From positions 248,001 to 312,000 of the forward strand of contig JAUXVF010000031.1 of assembly GCA_030680355.1 (NCBI GenBank): a stretch of DNA of 64,000 nt, in the 5' to 3' direction. The notes below the pieces were generated by a model. The model saw only the letters and a list, made by a program, of their open reading frames with translations, made no database searches and was not told the origin of the DNA. The DNA is from Caulobacter sp. Lineage in GTDB: Bacteria; Pseudomonadota; Alphaproteobacteria; Caulobacterales; Caulobacteraceae. Numbering within the stretch: the stretch's first letter is position 1; every line of letters begins with the position of its first letter. The translations under genes and the position numbers were made by a program. This document shows positions 8,600-16,564 of this stretch, piece after piece.

Positions 8600-9322
8600 T
8601 CAGCTCGCCCAGCAGTACCGTGCATCCGCGCCGTTGGCCTTGCGGGACGCGCGAACGCTCGCGACGGTGGCTGGATCGGTGAGCTGGGCCCGCTCCGTGG
8701 CGACGGCCTTGCGAATGCCTTCGACGGAAACCCGCAGGTTCTCGTTCACGTCGCCGTCCTTCAGGCGAGAGGCCAGAAGCGGGGAGAAGATCGTCTGGTA
8801 GGGATGGGCGTCGACCCAGTCGATGGCTCTGGCGTTGGACTCCATCTGCTTGTCGACGTCGCAGAAGGCGTAGCCGTTGATATACGGGCCGGCCAGGGTG
8901 ATGAATCCGCCGATCGCATCGACGATGCCGTCGCTGAAAGGTCCCGACAGGAAGGTCGCAGTGTCCATCAGCGTCACAGCCCGGTACTTGGCCACGTAGA
9001 ACCAGAACACCGAGTCATCGCGCAGCCCGACGTCGTACAGTCGGATCGACAGAACCATCAGGGTCATCGGCGTGATGTAGTCGGGATCGGCGACGATCAG
9101 GTCGCGGGCGGCGAGGACGTCCTTGGGTCGGTTGGATTGCAACAGAGCGTCGAACGCCTCGCCCACCTTGACCGTGGGTTGTCCCCTTCGACTGTCGGCG
9201 GCCGCGTAGTAGGATCCGACATAGACCGGTATCCACGTCTCCCGCGCGGCGGCCAGAGACGGCGACGGCCCGGCCAGAATACCGATTGCAAGCAGGCTGC
9301 GGAACAGGACGGACAAGCGCAT
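8600..9322 (-). CDS. Secreted protein of unknown function
   Basis: 240 aa. An N-terminal signal peptide (cut near SPSLAAA) is followed by an alpha-helical domain with the recognisable words DPDYITPMTLMVLSIRLYDVGLRDDSVFWFYVAKYRA and a C-terminal cysteine pair in GYAFCDVDKQ and ARYCWAS. I cannot assign a family. Helix-rich, TPR-like spacing in residues 50-120 is possible. It is a single gene with its own promoter between it and the crotonase gene. Confidence 0.7.
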   Translation of the reverse strand: MRLSVLFRSLLAIGILAGPSPSLAAARETWIPVYVGSYYAAADSRRGQPTVKVGEAFDALLQSNRPKDVLAARDLIVADPDYITPMTLMVLSIRLYDVGLRDDSVFWFYVAKYRAVTLMDTATFLSGPFSDGIVDAIGGFITLAGPYINGYAFCDVDKQMESNARAIDWVDAHPYQTIFSPLLASRLKDGDVNENLRVSVEGIRKAVATERAQLTDPATVASVRASRKANGADARYCWAS

Positions 9323-9389
9323 CGGTGATCTGAGCCCCGGGGAGCCGTGACAGTCGCAGCGGGGCTATTACGGGTCAATTCCCAATAGC

Positions 9390-10187
9390 CTACCGCCCGG
9401 CCCACACCGGCGGCCGCTTCCCGATAAACGCGTCGATCCCCTCGGCCGCGTCGGCGGCCATCATGTTCCCCGCCATCACCCCGGCCGCGTAGCCGTAGGC
9501 CTCGTCCAGGGGCAGGGCGCGCTGGCGGGCGAACATCGCCTTGCCGGTGCGGATGGCGACCGGGCTTTTGGCGGCAATCTCGCCGGTCAGGGCGTCCACG
9601 GCCGCGTCGAGGTCGGCGTCGGGGGCGACCCGGCTGACCAGGCCGTGAGTCAGGGCCTCGGCGGCGCTGATGAACCGGCCGGTGAACAGCATGTCCAGCG
9701 CCAGTTTCGAGCCCACCGCCCGCGACAGCGGCACCGCCGGGGTCGAACAGAACAGGCCGACATTGATGCCCGAGACGGCGAACCGGGCGCGCTCGCCGGC
9801 CACGGCCAGGTCGCAGGCGGCGACCAGCTGACAGCCGGCGGCGGTGGCGACCCCGTGCACCCGGGCAATCACCGGAACCGGGAACCGGGCGATGGCCAGC
9901 ATGACCGCGCCGCATTGGGCGAACAGGGCCTGGTAGTAGGCCTCGTCGGGCGTCCCGCGCATCTGGTGCAGATCGTGGCCGGCGCAGAAGGCCTTGCCGG
10001 CTCCGGCTATGACCAGGCAGCGCAGATCCGCGTCGCTGGCCAGATCCTCCAGCGCGACCAGCAGGGCGGCCAGCATCTCTTCGGACAGGGCGTTGAACTG
10101 GGCCGGACGGTTCAGGGTCAGGGTGACCACGTCGTCCACGCGGCTCCGCAGCAGGATCGGGGCGGCTGCGTCGGCCGGCGCGGTCAT
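9390..10187 (-). CDS. Enoyl-CoA hydratase/isomerase family protein
   Basis: 265 aa crotonase fold. The oxyanion-hole block VIAGAGKAFCAGHDLHQM is at about residues 64-81, and the second conserved Gly region ARVHGVATAAGCQLVAACDLAVAG near 110-133. In place of the catalytic Glu pair of classic hydratases the region reads INVGLFCSTPAVPLSR, as in many EchA-like proteins of uncertain reaction. The start overlaps the upstream VOC gene by 4 nt, so the two form an operon. Confidence 0.88.
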   Translation of the reverse strand: MTAPADAAAPILLRSRVDDVVTLTLNRPAQFNALSEEMLAALLVALEDLASDADLRCLVIAGAGKAFCAGHDLHQMRGTPDEAYYQALFAQCGAVMLAIARFPVPVIARVHGVATAAGCQLVAACDLAVAGERARFAVSGINVGLFCSTPAVPLSRAVGSKLALDMLFTGRFISAAEALTHGLVSRVAPDADLDAAVDALTGEIAAKSPVAIRTGKAMFARQRALPLDEAYGYAAGVMAGNMMAADAAEGIDAFIGKRPPVWAGR

Positions 10188-10717
10188 GACCGCACCGGCC
10201 GGATCGGCTTACCGCCGTCCCAGTCCACCGACGCCTTGCGGACATGTTCGAAAAAAGCCGCCTTGGCGCCGCTGACGTCGGACAGTTCGACCACCGTGCC
10301 GCCATGGACCTGGTCGGTGTCGAAATAGGCGAACCGGCCCTGCGGCCCGCCGATCTGGCCCTCATGGCCGAGGGTCAGGCCGCGGGCGAGGGCGGCGTCA
10401 TAGTCGGCCTGATAGCTCATCGACCACCAGCTCATATGCTGCAGCCCCTCGCCGTGACGGTCGAGGAACTCAAGATACATCGAGGGGGCGGCGTTGCGCT
10501 GCTGGATCAGCTCGATCTGCAGGTCGCCGCTGTTGGCCAGGGCGATGCTGACCTGCGGCGTCTGGTCAACGCCGCGATGGCGGAACCAGTCCATCTTCAC
10601 CTGTTCGATATAGTACCAGGGCCCGACGCCCAGCACCTCGATCCAGTGGGCCATCGCCGCCTCGATATCGCGGACGACATAGCCGTTCTGGCGGACCGGG
10701 CCGGTAAAGCGGCTCAT
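10184..10717 (-). CDS. VOC-superfamily protein (glyoxalase/methylmalonyl-CoA epimerase-like)
   Basis: 177 aa with one vicinal-oxygen-chelate domain: paired beta-alpha-beta units beginning QNGYVVRDIEAAMAHWIEVLGVGPW and HMSWWSMSYQADYDAAL, with probable metal ligands His/Glu in each half (GEGLQHMSWW; VVELSDV). This glyoxalase_4 type often acts on CoA esters or aromatic substrates. Coupled translationally to a downstream crotonase, which suggests a shared acyl-CoA substrate. The exact reaction is unknown. Confidence 0.8.
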   Translation of the reverse strand: MSRFTGPVRQNGYVVRDIEAAMAHWIEVLGVGPWYYIEQVKMDWFRHRGVDQTPQVSIALANSGDLQIELIQQRNAAPSMYLEFLDRHGEGLQHMSWWSMSYQADYDAALARGLTLGHEGQIGGPQGRFAYFDTDQVHGGTVVELSDVSGAKAAFFEHVRKASVDWDGGKPIRPVRS

Positions 10718-10861
10718 GGGCAGACTCCCTCGCTCTGGACGTTGTCGGGTCTATCGGCGCCGGCTCGACGCGGTCAAACCGGGGTCGCCCCACGTTTTTA
10801 AGTTGACCGCTCAAACGACGAATGCACACCCTTGTTATGCAATCCGACTTTTGGGCCCGCG

Positions 10862-10960
10862 GACGTTTCCTACGCCACTAACCCGGACGACTGAGATTGT
10901 TATCGGACCGCCCGGCTCGGGCGGCCCAGGTCTGGAATGGCAGTCAGGGAGATAACGGAC
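10862..10960 (+). promoter_or_regulatory. Long 5' leader of cspA with a stable hairpin
   Basis: The segment before cspA contains the perfect stem CCGCCCG-GCT-CGGGCGG at 10908-10924 followed by a ribosome-binding site (GGGAGAT). Cold-shock genes often have structured leaders that refold with temperature. The hairpin is directly seen; a thermosensing role is inference. Confidence 0.4.
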
Positions 10961-11161
10961 ATGGCCAGCGGCACAGTCAAATGGTTCAACAGCACCAAGG
11001 GGTTTGGATTTATCCAGCCTGACGATGGCGGCAAGGACGTCTTCGTCCACATCACCGCCCTCGAGAAGGCCGGTCTTCGCGGCCTCGATGAAGGTCAGAA
11101 GGTCAGCTACGACCTCGCCGAGGAGCGCGGCAAGACCGCCGCCATCAACCTCAAGGCCTGA
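10961..11161 (+). CDS. cspA: Cold-shock protein, CspA family
   Basis: 66 aa single cold-shock domain starting MASGTVKWFNSTKGFGFIQP. RNP1 (KGFGFIQP, residues 13-20) and RNP2 (DVFVHITAL, about 27-35) are intact. It binds single-stranded RNA/DNA as an RNA chaperone. The ATG at 10961 is chosen over the ORF-track ATG 24 nt upstream because all family members start at MA.GTVKWF. Monocistronic, with a stem-loop soon after the stop. Confidence 0.96.
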   Translation: MASGTVKWFNSTKGFGFIQPDDGGKDVFVHITALEKAGLRGLDEGQKVSYDLAEERGKTAAINLKA

Positions 11162-11186
11162 CGGGCCTAGACGGCATCGATACGGG

Positions 11187-11227
11187 CGGGCGCCGGTTCC
11201 CACGGGATCGGCGCCCGTTCGCGTTTC
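11187..11227 (+). terminator. Hairpin after cspA
   Basis: Perfect 9-bp stem CGGGCGCCG / CGGCGCCCG with a 13-nt loop, followed by TTCGCGTTT. The tract is not a clean poly-U, so it may be a weak intrinsic terminator or a 3' stabiliser between cspA and the GNAT gene. Confidence 0.5.
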
Positions 11228-11239
11228 CAGGGGGCGGAC

Positions 11240-11968
11240 TTGCACGACATCATCACGCTGGAGGACGTGTCGGCCCGGGCCTGGCCGGCCCTGCACACGG
11301 CGCGGCTGGGCGGCTGGCGGCTCAACGCCTCGACCGGCCACACGGGCCGGGCCAACACCTGCTGGGCCATCGAGCCGCCGGACCGGCCGGTCGAGGCGGC
11401 CCTGGCGGCGGTCGAGGCCTGGTACGCCGGCCATGACCTGCCGCCGAAGTTCAAGACCGTCGATGGAGCGACCGCACCGGACGATCTCGCCGATCGCCTG
11501 ATCGCCCGCGGCTACCGGCCCAACACCGAGACCCTGGTCATGACCGGGCCGGTCGGTGGAACCAATGATGGCGTGGTTCTGGGCGCCGAGCCTGACGCGG
11601 CCTTTCTGTCGGTGATGTTGGAGACCCTCTATCGCGACCGGGCCGACGCCGACGAGCGGATCGCCACCCTGCGGCGGATCGCGCCGCCGGTGTTGTTCGC
11701 GCGCCTCGATGTCGACGGGCGGCCGGCGGCCATCGGCGCCTGCGCCATCGACGGCGACTGGGCCGGCGTCTCGGTCATGCGCACAAGTGCCGATTACCGC
11801 CGCGCGGGCCTGGCCAGCCGCATTGTCGCGGCCCTGCTCGGTGAAGCCAGCGCGGCCGGCGCGACGCACAGCTATCTGCAGGTCGAGGCGGCCAACACCT
11901 CGGCCATCGCCCTCTATCGCGGGCTGGGGTTTACCGAGATCTACCGCTACCGCTACTGGAGCCGCTGA
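11240..11968 (+). CDS. GNAT-family N-acetyltransferase
   Basis: 242 aa from a TTG start preceded by CCAGGGGG. The C-terminal half is a GNAT domain: VSVMRTSADYRRAGLASRIVAALLGEA (acetyl-CoA pyrophosphate loop, about 182-208) and SYLQVEAANTSAIALYRGLGFTEIYRYRYW. The N-terminal half is a divergent GNAT-like fold. No ATG is available near the start in this frame. The substrate is unknown. It overlaps the convergent EamA gene by 16 nt. Confidence 0.82.
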   Translation: MHDIITLEDVSARAWPALHTARLGGWRLNASTGHTGRANTCWAIEPPDRPVEAALAAVEAWYAGHDLPPKFKTVDGATAPDDLADRLIARGYRPNTETLVMTGPVGGTNDGVVLGAEPDAAFLSVMLETLYRDRADADERIATLRRIAPPVLFARLDVDGRPAAIGACAIDGDWAGVSVMRTSADYRRAGLASRIVAALLGEASAAGATHSYLQVEAANTSAIALYRGLGFTEIYRYRYWSR

Positions 11969-12816
11969 ACCGGCGCCCGTTGGGCCACCACCACCCCGAC
12001 CAGGGTCAGCAGCCCGCCCAGCATCTGCAGCGGGGTCAGGCTTTCGCTGAACAGGAAGAAGGCGACGATGGCCGCCACCACCGGCTGGGCCAGCACCACC
12101 ACCGAGGCGGTCGACACCGGCAGCCGGCCCAGGGCCCAGGCGATCGAGCCCTGGCCGGCGACATGAGCCAGAGCCAGACCCATACAGGCCAGCCAGCCGG
12201 CCGTTGAGGCCGGCGTCAGCGGCTCGCCCAGCATCAGCGCCACGACCAGCATGATCGGCGCGGTGACCATGCTCGACCAGAACATCGCCCGCGCCGCGCC
12301 CTCGCCCTGGCGGGCCTGGCGCATGGCGATGAAATAGAGGCCGTACCAGATCGCCGTGGCGGCCGAGAGCAGATCGCCGAACACCGCGCCGGGCCGTCCG
12401 CCCTCGGCGGTCGCGGCCATGGTCCAGGCCCCGCTCAGGGCCAGCACAAGTCCCGTCAGGAAGATCCGGCCCGGCCGCTCGCGAAAGGCGAACCAGGCGA
12501 TGGCCGTGACCACCACCGGCGAGAGATTGGCCAGAACCGTGGCGTTGGCCACCGATGTGTAGCGGATGCCGTAGTGCCAGAAGGCCAGGTCGCCGGCGAA
12601 GAACAACCCGGCCCACAGGGCGGCCTTCGACGGCCTGACGGTCGGGCTTCGACCGTCGCGCAGCATCATCGCCCCCAGCAGGGGCAGGGCGAACAACACC
12701 CGCCAGAAGCCGGCCGCCGCCGGACCGGTGTCGGCCAGCCGCACGAGGTTGGGCACGAACCCGATGGCGCAGGCGCCCAGGATCAGGGCCGCGAACGGCA
12801 GGGTCCGGCTGTTCAC
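11953..12816 (-). CDS. EamA/DMT-family transporter
   Basis: 287 aa with ten predicted membrane helices arranged as two EamA repeats; the second repeat contains GQGSIAWALGRLPVSTASVVVLAQPVVAAIVAFFLFSE, typical of drug/metabolite transporters. The substrate cannot be predicted. The start overlaps the gluQ stop by 4 nt, so the pair is co-transcribed. Its 3' end overlaps the convergent GNAT gene. Confidence 0.88.
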   Translation of the reverse strand: MNSRTLPFAALILGACAIGFVPNLVRLADTGPAAAGFWRVLFALPLLGAMMLRDGRSPTVRPSKAALWAGLFFAGDLAFWHYGIRYTSVANATVLANLSPVVVTAIAWFAFRERPGRIFLTGLVLALSGAWTMAATAEGGRPGAVFGDLLSAATAIWYGLYFIAMRQARQGEGAARAMFWSSMVTAPIMLVVALMLGEPLTPASTAGWLACMGLALAHVAGQGSIAWALGRLPVSTASVVVLAQPVVAAIVAFFLFSESLTPLQMLGGLLTLVGVVVAQRAPVQRLQ

Positions 12817-13658
12817 CAGCCAAATCCCAGGTCGGCGCGCAGCTGGGCGCCGGTCATGCCGGAGGTCCGCAGGTCGGTCAGGGTCTCGCCGCCCTTGCGC
12901 TTGGCCAGTCGCTCGCCGGCCGCGTCGAGGATCAGGCGATGGTGGCGATAGGTCGGCGTCGGCAGGTCCAGCAGGGCTTGCAGCAGCCGCTGCACGTGGC
13001 AGGCCTCGAACAGGTCCTGCCCCCGGATGACATGGGTGATCCCCTGGAGGGCGTCGTCGACGACCACGGCCAGATGATAGGCGACCCCGACATCCTTGCG
13101 GGCCAGCACGACGTCCCCGGTCAGCTCCGGCCGGGCGACAAACCGGCCGCGCTCGCCGGCGGGGCCTTGGCCCTGCTCCTGGAAGGTCAGCCGATGGAAG
13201 CCGCCCAGCGCCTCGTGGGCGGCGGCCAGCGACAGCCGCCAGGCGAAGGCCTTGCCCTCGGCCAGCCAGCGGTCTTCCTCATGCGGGTGGATGGGGCCGC
13301 CGACAAAGGGTTCAGCGGGGCCGTGCGGCGCGCTCTGGGCGGCCTGGGCCAGATCCTTGCGGGTGCGGAAGCAGCGATAGACCAGGCCGCGACTGATCAG
13401 CTGATCCAGCGCCGCCTCATAGTCGACCATGTGTTCAGACTGCCGCCGGACCGGCTGTTCCCACTCCAGGCCCAGCCAGGCGAGGTCGGCGAGCAGGTCG
13501 GCCTCATGCGCGGGCCGGCAGCGGGTCTGGTCGATATCTTCGATGCGCAGCAGGAAGCGCCCGCCGGCGGTCCGCGCCGCCGTAAACGCGGTCAGGGCCG
13601 AAAAAGCGTGCCCCCTGTGCAGGCGGCCGGTCGGGGAGGGGGCGAAGCGGGTGATCAC
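12813..13658 (-). CDS. gluQ: Glutamyl-Q tRNA(Asp) synthetase
   Basis: 281 aa. It is a truncated class I glutamyl-tRNA synthetase lacking the anticodon-binding domain; the family attaches glutamate to queuosine-34 of tRNA-Asp. The HIGH-type motif APSPTGRLHRGHAFSAL is at residues 6-22, the KMSKS-type loop GERLAKRKGGETL near 250. The zinc-binding cysteines found in E. coli GluQRS are not obvious here (only VYRCFRT), a variation seen in part of the family. Confidence 0.9.
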   Translation of the reverse strand: MITRFAPSPTGRLHRGHAFSALTAFTAARTAGGRFLLRIEDIDQTRCRPAHEADLLADLAWLGLEWEQPVRRQSEHMVDYEAALDQLISRGLVYRCFRTRKDLAQAAQSAPHGPAEPFVGGPIHPHEEDRWLAEGKAFAWRLSLAAAHEALGGFHRLTFQEQGQGPAGERGRFVARPELTGDVVLARKDVGVAYHLAVVVDDALQGITHVIRGQDLFEACHVQRLLQALLDLPTPTYRHHRLILDAAGERLAKRKGGETLTDLRTSGMTGAQLRADLGFGW

Positions 13659-13667
13659 CCGGCCTGA

Positions 13668-14315
13668 TTAGCCCTGTCCGTCGATCTTTGCACGGGCCGC
13701 GGCGGGGAACATGCCCAGATGGCTGAGCACGCTGCGCAGGAAGGCCTCTTCGCCGCCCAGCGCGGCCTTCGCCGGGTCGAACTGTCTGAAGCCGCTCATC
13801 TCGGCCAGACCATGGGCGGCGCACCAGGCGGCGATGGTCGCCAGTTCGACGTCCTCGTCCGAAATTTCAGGGCCGACCATTTTGCGGAAACTCTCCCGCA
13901 CCAGGCAGTAGGCGCTGTCTTCCTTGTCCTCCATGCCCTCGGGCAGGGATTCCTGGTCGCGGGAGCAGTCGTACATCACCCGGTAGAGGGCGGGGTGCTG
14001 CTGGGCGAACAGTACATAGGCCACGCCGATCTCGGTCATCAGGGCGCTGACGTCGGCGGCCCTGGCCTTGGCCGCGGTCATGGCTTCGCCCAGGGCGTCC
14101 CAGCCCAGATGGGCGACGGCGTCGAGAAGCTCGCCCTTGTCCTTGAAGTGGTGATAGGGCGCTGCCGGGCTCACCCCGGCCTCGCGCGCCACCGCTCGCA
14201 GTGACAAAGCGCTGGGGCCCTCGTTCTCCAGAATCCGGCGCGCGGCGTCGACAAGCGCGCGGCGCAGATCGCCGTGGTGATAGGGCCGGGACTCGGCGGT
14301 TGCAGCTTCTCTCAT
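13668..14315 (-). CDS. TetR/AcrR-family transcriptional regulator
   Basis: 215 aa from the ATG at 14315 (MREAATAESRPYHHGDLR). The HTH is ALSLRAVAREAGVSPAAPYHHFKDKGELL at about residues 34-62, and the C-terminal domain resembles TetR_C_33/WHG-type ligand domains. The ORF-track start at 14357 would add 14 residues read through the upstream operator-like DNA, so I prefer the inner start. A candidate operator lies just upstream. Confidence 0.86.
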   Translation of the reverse strand: MREAATAESRPYHHGDLRRALVDAARRILENEGPSALSLRAVAREAGVSPAAPYHHFKDKGELLDAVAHLGWDALGEAMTAAKARAADVSALMTEIGVAYVLFAQQHPALYRVMYDCSRDQESLPEGMEDKEDSAYCLVRESFRKMVGPEISDEDVELATIAAWCAAHGLAEMSGFRQFDPAKAALGGEEAFLRSVLSHLGMFPAAARAKIDGQG

Positions 14316-14370
14316 AGCGCTCACGATAAATCTGTATCCAAACGGTGTAAAGATCATCTTGACGGCGTTT

Positions 14371-14385
14371 AGATAGGGTCTATCT
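14371..14385. promoter_or_regulatory. Candidate TetR operator (inverted repeat)
   Basis: AGATA-GGGTC-TATCT is a perfect interrupted palindrome between the TetR gene and the divergent small-protein gene, adjacent to TTGACG. Its size and place fit an autoregulatory TetR operator controlling both directions. Binding is inferred. Confidence 0.45.
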
Positions 14386-14474
14386 TAGCGCTGTCCAGAT
14401 CGGACGCCTCCCGCTCCCCCGGGGGGAATGAATGGGGGGCTCCAGGGACGGGCCCGAACTAAAGGATGTGTGTC

Positions 14475-14588
14475 ATGCCGGTTTCCAAACTCGTTGCCTT
14501 CGAACGCTTTTTCGACCGTTCGACCGTCGTCTTCCTGCTGGTCCTTGGCGCGTCCATGGCCGGCGCCACCGCCTTCATCGGGGCGTAA
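14475..14588 (+). CDS. 37-residue single-span membrane protein
   Basis: Too short for the ORF track. From the ATG at 14475 the frame reads MPVSKLVAFERFFDRSTVV followed by a hydrophobic segment FLLVLGASMAGATAFIGA and TAA. A ribosome-binding site AAAGGA lies about 10 nt upstream and a strong intrinsic terminator sits 76 nt after the stop, which supports a discrete short transcript. It is divergent from the TetR gene. I know no function. Confidence comes from the RBS, the amphipathic-then-hydrophobic layout and the terminator. Confidence 0.6.
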   Translation: MPVSKLVAFERFFDRSTVVFLLVLGASMAGATAFIGA

Positions 14589-14663
14589 CGTCCGGGAGGA
14601 CCCTACGATCCCGTCGCGTCCGTTTCGATCCCCCGGAGCGGACGATGGCGAGGATTTCAGAGA

Positions 14664-14690
14664 AGGGGCGCCGCGTGCGCCCCTTTTTCT
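14664..14690 (+). terminator. Intrinsic terminator
   Basis: Perfect 8-bp stem AGGGGCGC / GCGCCCCT with loop CGCGT, followed directly by TTTTTCTTT. It ends the transcript of the 37-residue membrane protein. Confidence 0.85.
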
Positions 14691-14853
14691 TTGCCGCGAT
14701 GAGCGGCTCGCCGTCTTGGTTTTGTCGCTGATCGGTGTCTATTCTCCGAGTCACGTTCGGGGAAGTTGGCGCTCCCTGAGGAAACGTGGAAAGCGAGGCG
14801 GGTCTTCAGTTCGTTCGCGTATCTGATTGCTGCACGTCGCCGGGAGGCGTCTC

Positions 14854-15414
14854 ATGCAGTTGCTTAGGGCGCAGCCGTCGGGCTGGCCGGCCCTGGTGCT
14901 GAACGCCGACTTCCGGCCGCTCAGCTACTATCCCCTGTCGATCTGGCCCTGGCAGGAGGTCATCAAGGCGGTCTTCCTCGACCGGGTCGACGTCGTCTCC
15001 ACCTATGACAAGCTGGTTCACAGCCCCTCGTTCGAGATGCGGTTGCCCAGCGTGGTGTCGCTCAAATCCTATGTCGCCCAGGACCGGCCGCCGGCCTTCA
15101 CCCGCTTCAACCTGTTTCTGCGCGACGCCTTCACCTGCCAGTACTGCGCCGCCACCGGCGACCTGACGTTTGACCATGTCGTGCCCCGCTCGCGCGGCGG
15201 CCGCACGACCTGGGAAAACATCGTCACGGCCTGTTCGCGCTGCAATCTGGCCAAGGGCGGCCGCACGCCGCGCGAGGCCAACATGCACCCCCATCGCCAC
15301 CCCCGCCGACCGTCGATGCACGAGTTGCAGGACCACGGTCGCCGCTTTCCGCCCGGCTATCTGCACGAGAGCTGGCTGGACTATCTGTATTGGGACATCG
15401 AACTCGAGGCGTAA
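14854..15414 (+). CDS. HNH endonuclease
   Basis: 186 aa from the ATG at 14854 with RBS GGGAGG. A zinc-supported HNH nuclease domain is seen: CQYCAATGDLTFDHVVPRSRGGRTTWENIVTACSRCNLAKGGRT, with two CxxC pairs and the catalytic DHVVPRS histidine at about residue 116. The N-terminal LVLNADFRPLSYYPLSIWPWQEVIKAVF is typical of the alphaproteobacterial HNH family found outside mobile elements. A TTG at 14827 is a less likely start. The role is unknown, possibly DNA repair or processing. Confidence 0.9.
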   Translation: MQLLRAQPSGWPALVLNADFRPLSYYPLSIWPWQEVIKAVFLDRVDVVSTYDKLVHSPSFEMRLPSVVSLKSYVAQDRPPAFTRFNLFLRDAFTCQYCAATGDLTFDHVVPRSRGGRTTWENIVTACSRCNLAKGGRTPREANMHPHRHPRRPSMHELQDHGRRFPPGYLHESWLDYLYWDIELEA

Positions 15415-15463
15415 CGACGATTTCCGAAACGGATCGTCAACCTCGCGGCCTCATGGTCGCGGC

Positions 15464-15811
15464 ATGAACACCTCGGTCGCCCGCACCCCGATTGAACGCC
15501 GCAGCGGAACACGGCAGCGCGCCCTGCTGTCCGGCAAGCTGGCCAATGACGACGCGACCACCACCATCGACTGCGTCATTCGCAACATCAGCCCCGACGG
15601 GGTGATGATCGAAACCTCCACACCCCATCTGATTCCGGGCCAGCTGCATCTGGTCCAACTCAAGGAAGGCATCGCCTGGGACGCTGAGGTGATCTGGCGG
15701 CGCGGTAATCGTCTGGGCCTGACGCTTGGAACGCGTCACGACCTGCGGGAAACCACCGAGAAACAGCTCCGCGCCCTCCGCGGCATCTGGTCCCAAATGG
15801 TCCTGCGCTAA
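15464..15811 (+). CDS. PilZ-domain protein
   Basis: 115 aa from the ATG at 15464. An N-terminal ERRSGTRQRALLSGKL matches the RxxxR start of PilZ domains and CVIRNISPDGVMIET matches the D/NxSxxG motif, so cyclic-di-GMP binding is likely. The rest is the beta-barrel (WDAEVIWRRGNRLGLTLG). A stand-alone PilZ protein, as found in several copies in Caulobacterales. The partner is unknown. Confidence 0.85.
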   Translation: MNTSVARTPIERRSGTRQRALLSGKLANDDATTTIDCVIRNISPDGVMIETSTPHLIPGQLHLVQLKEGIAWDAEVIWRRGNRLGLTLGTRHDLRETTEKQLRALRGIWSQMVLR

Positions 15812-15820
15812 CCGGCCTGG

Positions 15821-15955
15821 TCAGGCCCGGATCGGGGGTTCCGGCGGATCGCCGGCGGGCTCGGGCTCGGGATCGAACGGCATGTCCGGTTCGACCGGCA
15901 GCGGCTCGACGGGCTTGAACGGGTCCGGATCGCCGGCGGTGTTAGGATGGGTCAT
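15821..15955 (-). CDS. 44-residue proline-rich acidic small protein
   Basis: Below the ORF-track limit. From the ATG at 15955 the frame reads MTHPNTAGDPDPFKPVEPLPVEPDMP and ends PPEPPIRA-TGA. A perfect GGAGG lies 7 nt upstream. The product is about one-third proline with many Asp/Glu, without a membrane segment, so probably disordered. It fills the gap between the PilZ gene and coq7 on the minus strand. The function is unknown. Confidence 0.55.
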   Translation of the reverse strand: MTHPNTAGDPDPFKPVEPLPVEPDMPFDPEPEPAGDPPEPPIRA

Positions 15956-16000
15956 GGTCAACCTCCGCCATGGAAACGCGCGGGACCCACGGGCGGTTTC

Positions 16001-16564
16001 CTAGAGCTTCTCGCTGATCTTGATCGCGGTCTTGCAGCCGGCCCGGATCACGGCGGCCAGCAGCGGATAGCCCGGCGCCTCGCGGGCGCCTTCATCGACA
16101 GCGAGGTCGCGGTGAGCCAGTTCCTCGTCGCGGAACCGGGTCAGTTCGGCGGCGAGGTCAGGCTCCCGATCCGTCAGTTCGGCGATCTGGCCGGCATAAT
16201 GATCCTCGATCACCGTCTCGACCGCCTCGGTGCAGGCGTGCGCCGCCTTGTCGCCGATCAGGGCGGTGCCGGCGCCGAGGGCGAAACCGGCGACCCGCCA
16301 GAGCGGCGCCAGCAGGGTCGGCCGCACCTTGCGCTCGTTGAGCAGGGCGTCGAACCGGGCCAGATGCACGGCCTCATGGCCTTCCATCTCGGCCAGCTGC
16401 GCGGTGATGCGTTTGTGGCCGCGGGCCTGACCGAGCACGGCCTGCTGGCCGCGATAGATATGGACGGCGGCAAGCTCGCCGGCGTGATCAACGCGCAGGA
16501 TCTCGGCCAGTCGGGCCCGGCTGGCGCCGCGGCCGGGGCGAGGCGGGACAGGGCGCTCAGTCAC
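16001..16564 (-). CDS. coq7: Demethoxyubiquinone hydroxylase
   Basis: 187 aa. It hydroxylates demethoxyubiquinol in ubiquinone biosynthesis. The diiron ligands are visible: VDHAGELAAVHIY (first Glu), EGHEAVHLARF (ExxH), then DHYAGQIAEL and FRDEELAHRDLAVDEGA (second ExxH). Length and motifs match the membrane-associated Coq7/CAT5 family. The start overlaps the dsbB stop by 8 nt, so it is translated from the same message as dsbB. Confidence 0.92.
   Translation of the reverse strand: MTERPVPPRPGRGASRARLAEILRVDHAGELAAVHIYRGQQAVLGQARGHKRITAQLAEMEGHEAVHLARFDALLNERKVRPTLLAPLWRVAGFALGAGTALIGDKAAHACTEAVETVIEDHYAGQIAELTDREPDLAAELTRFRDEELAHRDLAVDEGAREAPGYPLLAAVIRAGCKTAIKISEKL

Noticed and set aside
10835-12823. 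662-aa minus-strand ORF
   Set aside because: It runs across cspA, the GNAT gene and EamA in wrong frames; the real minus-strand gene is EamA at 11953-12816.
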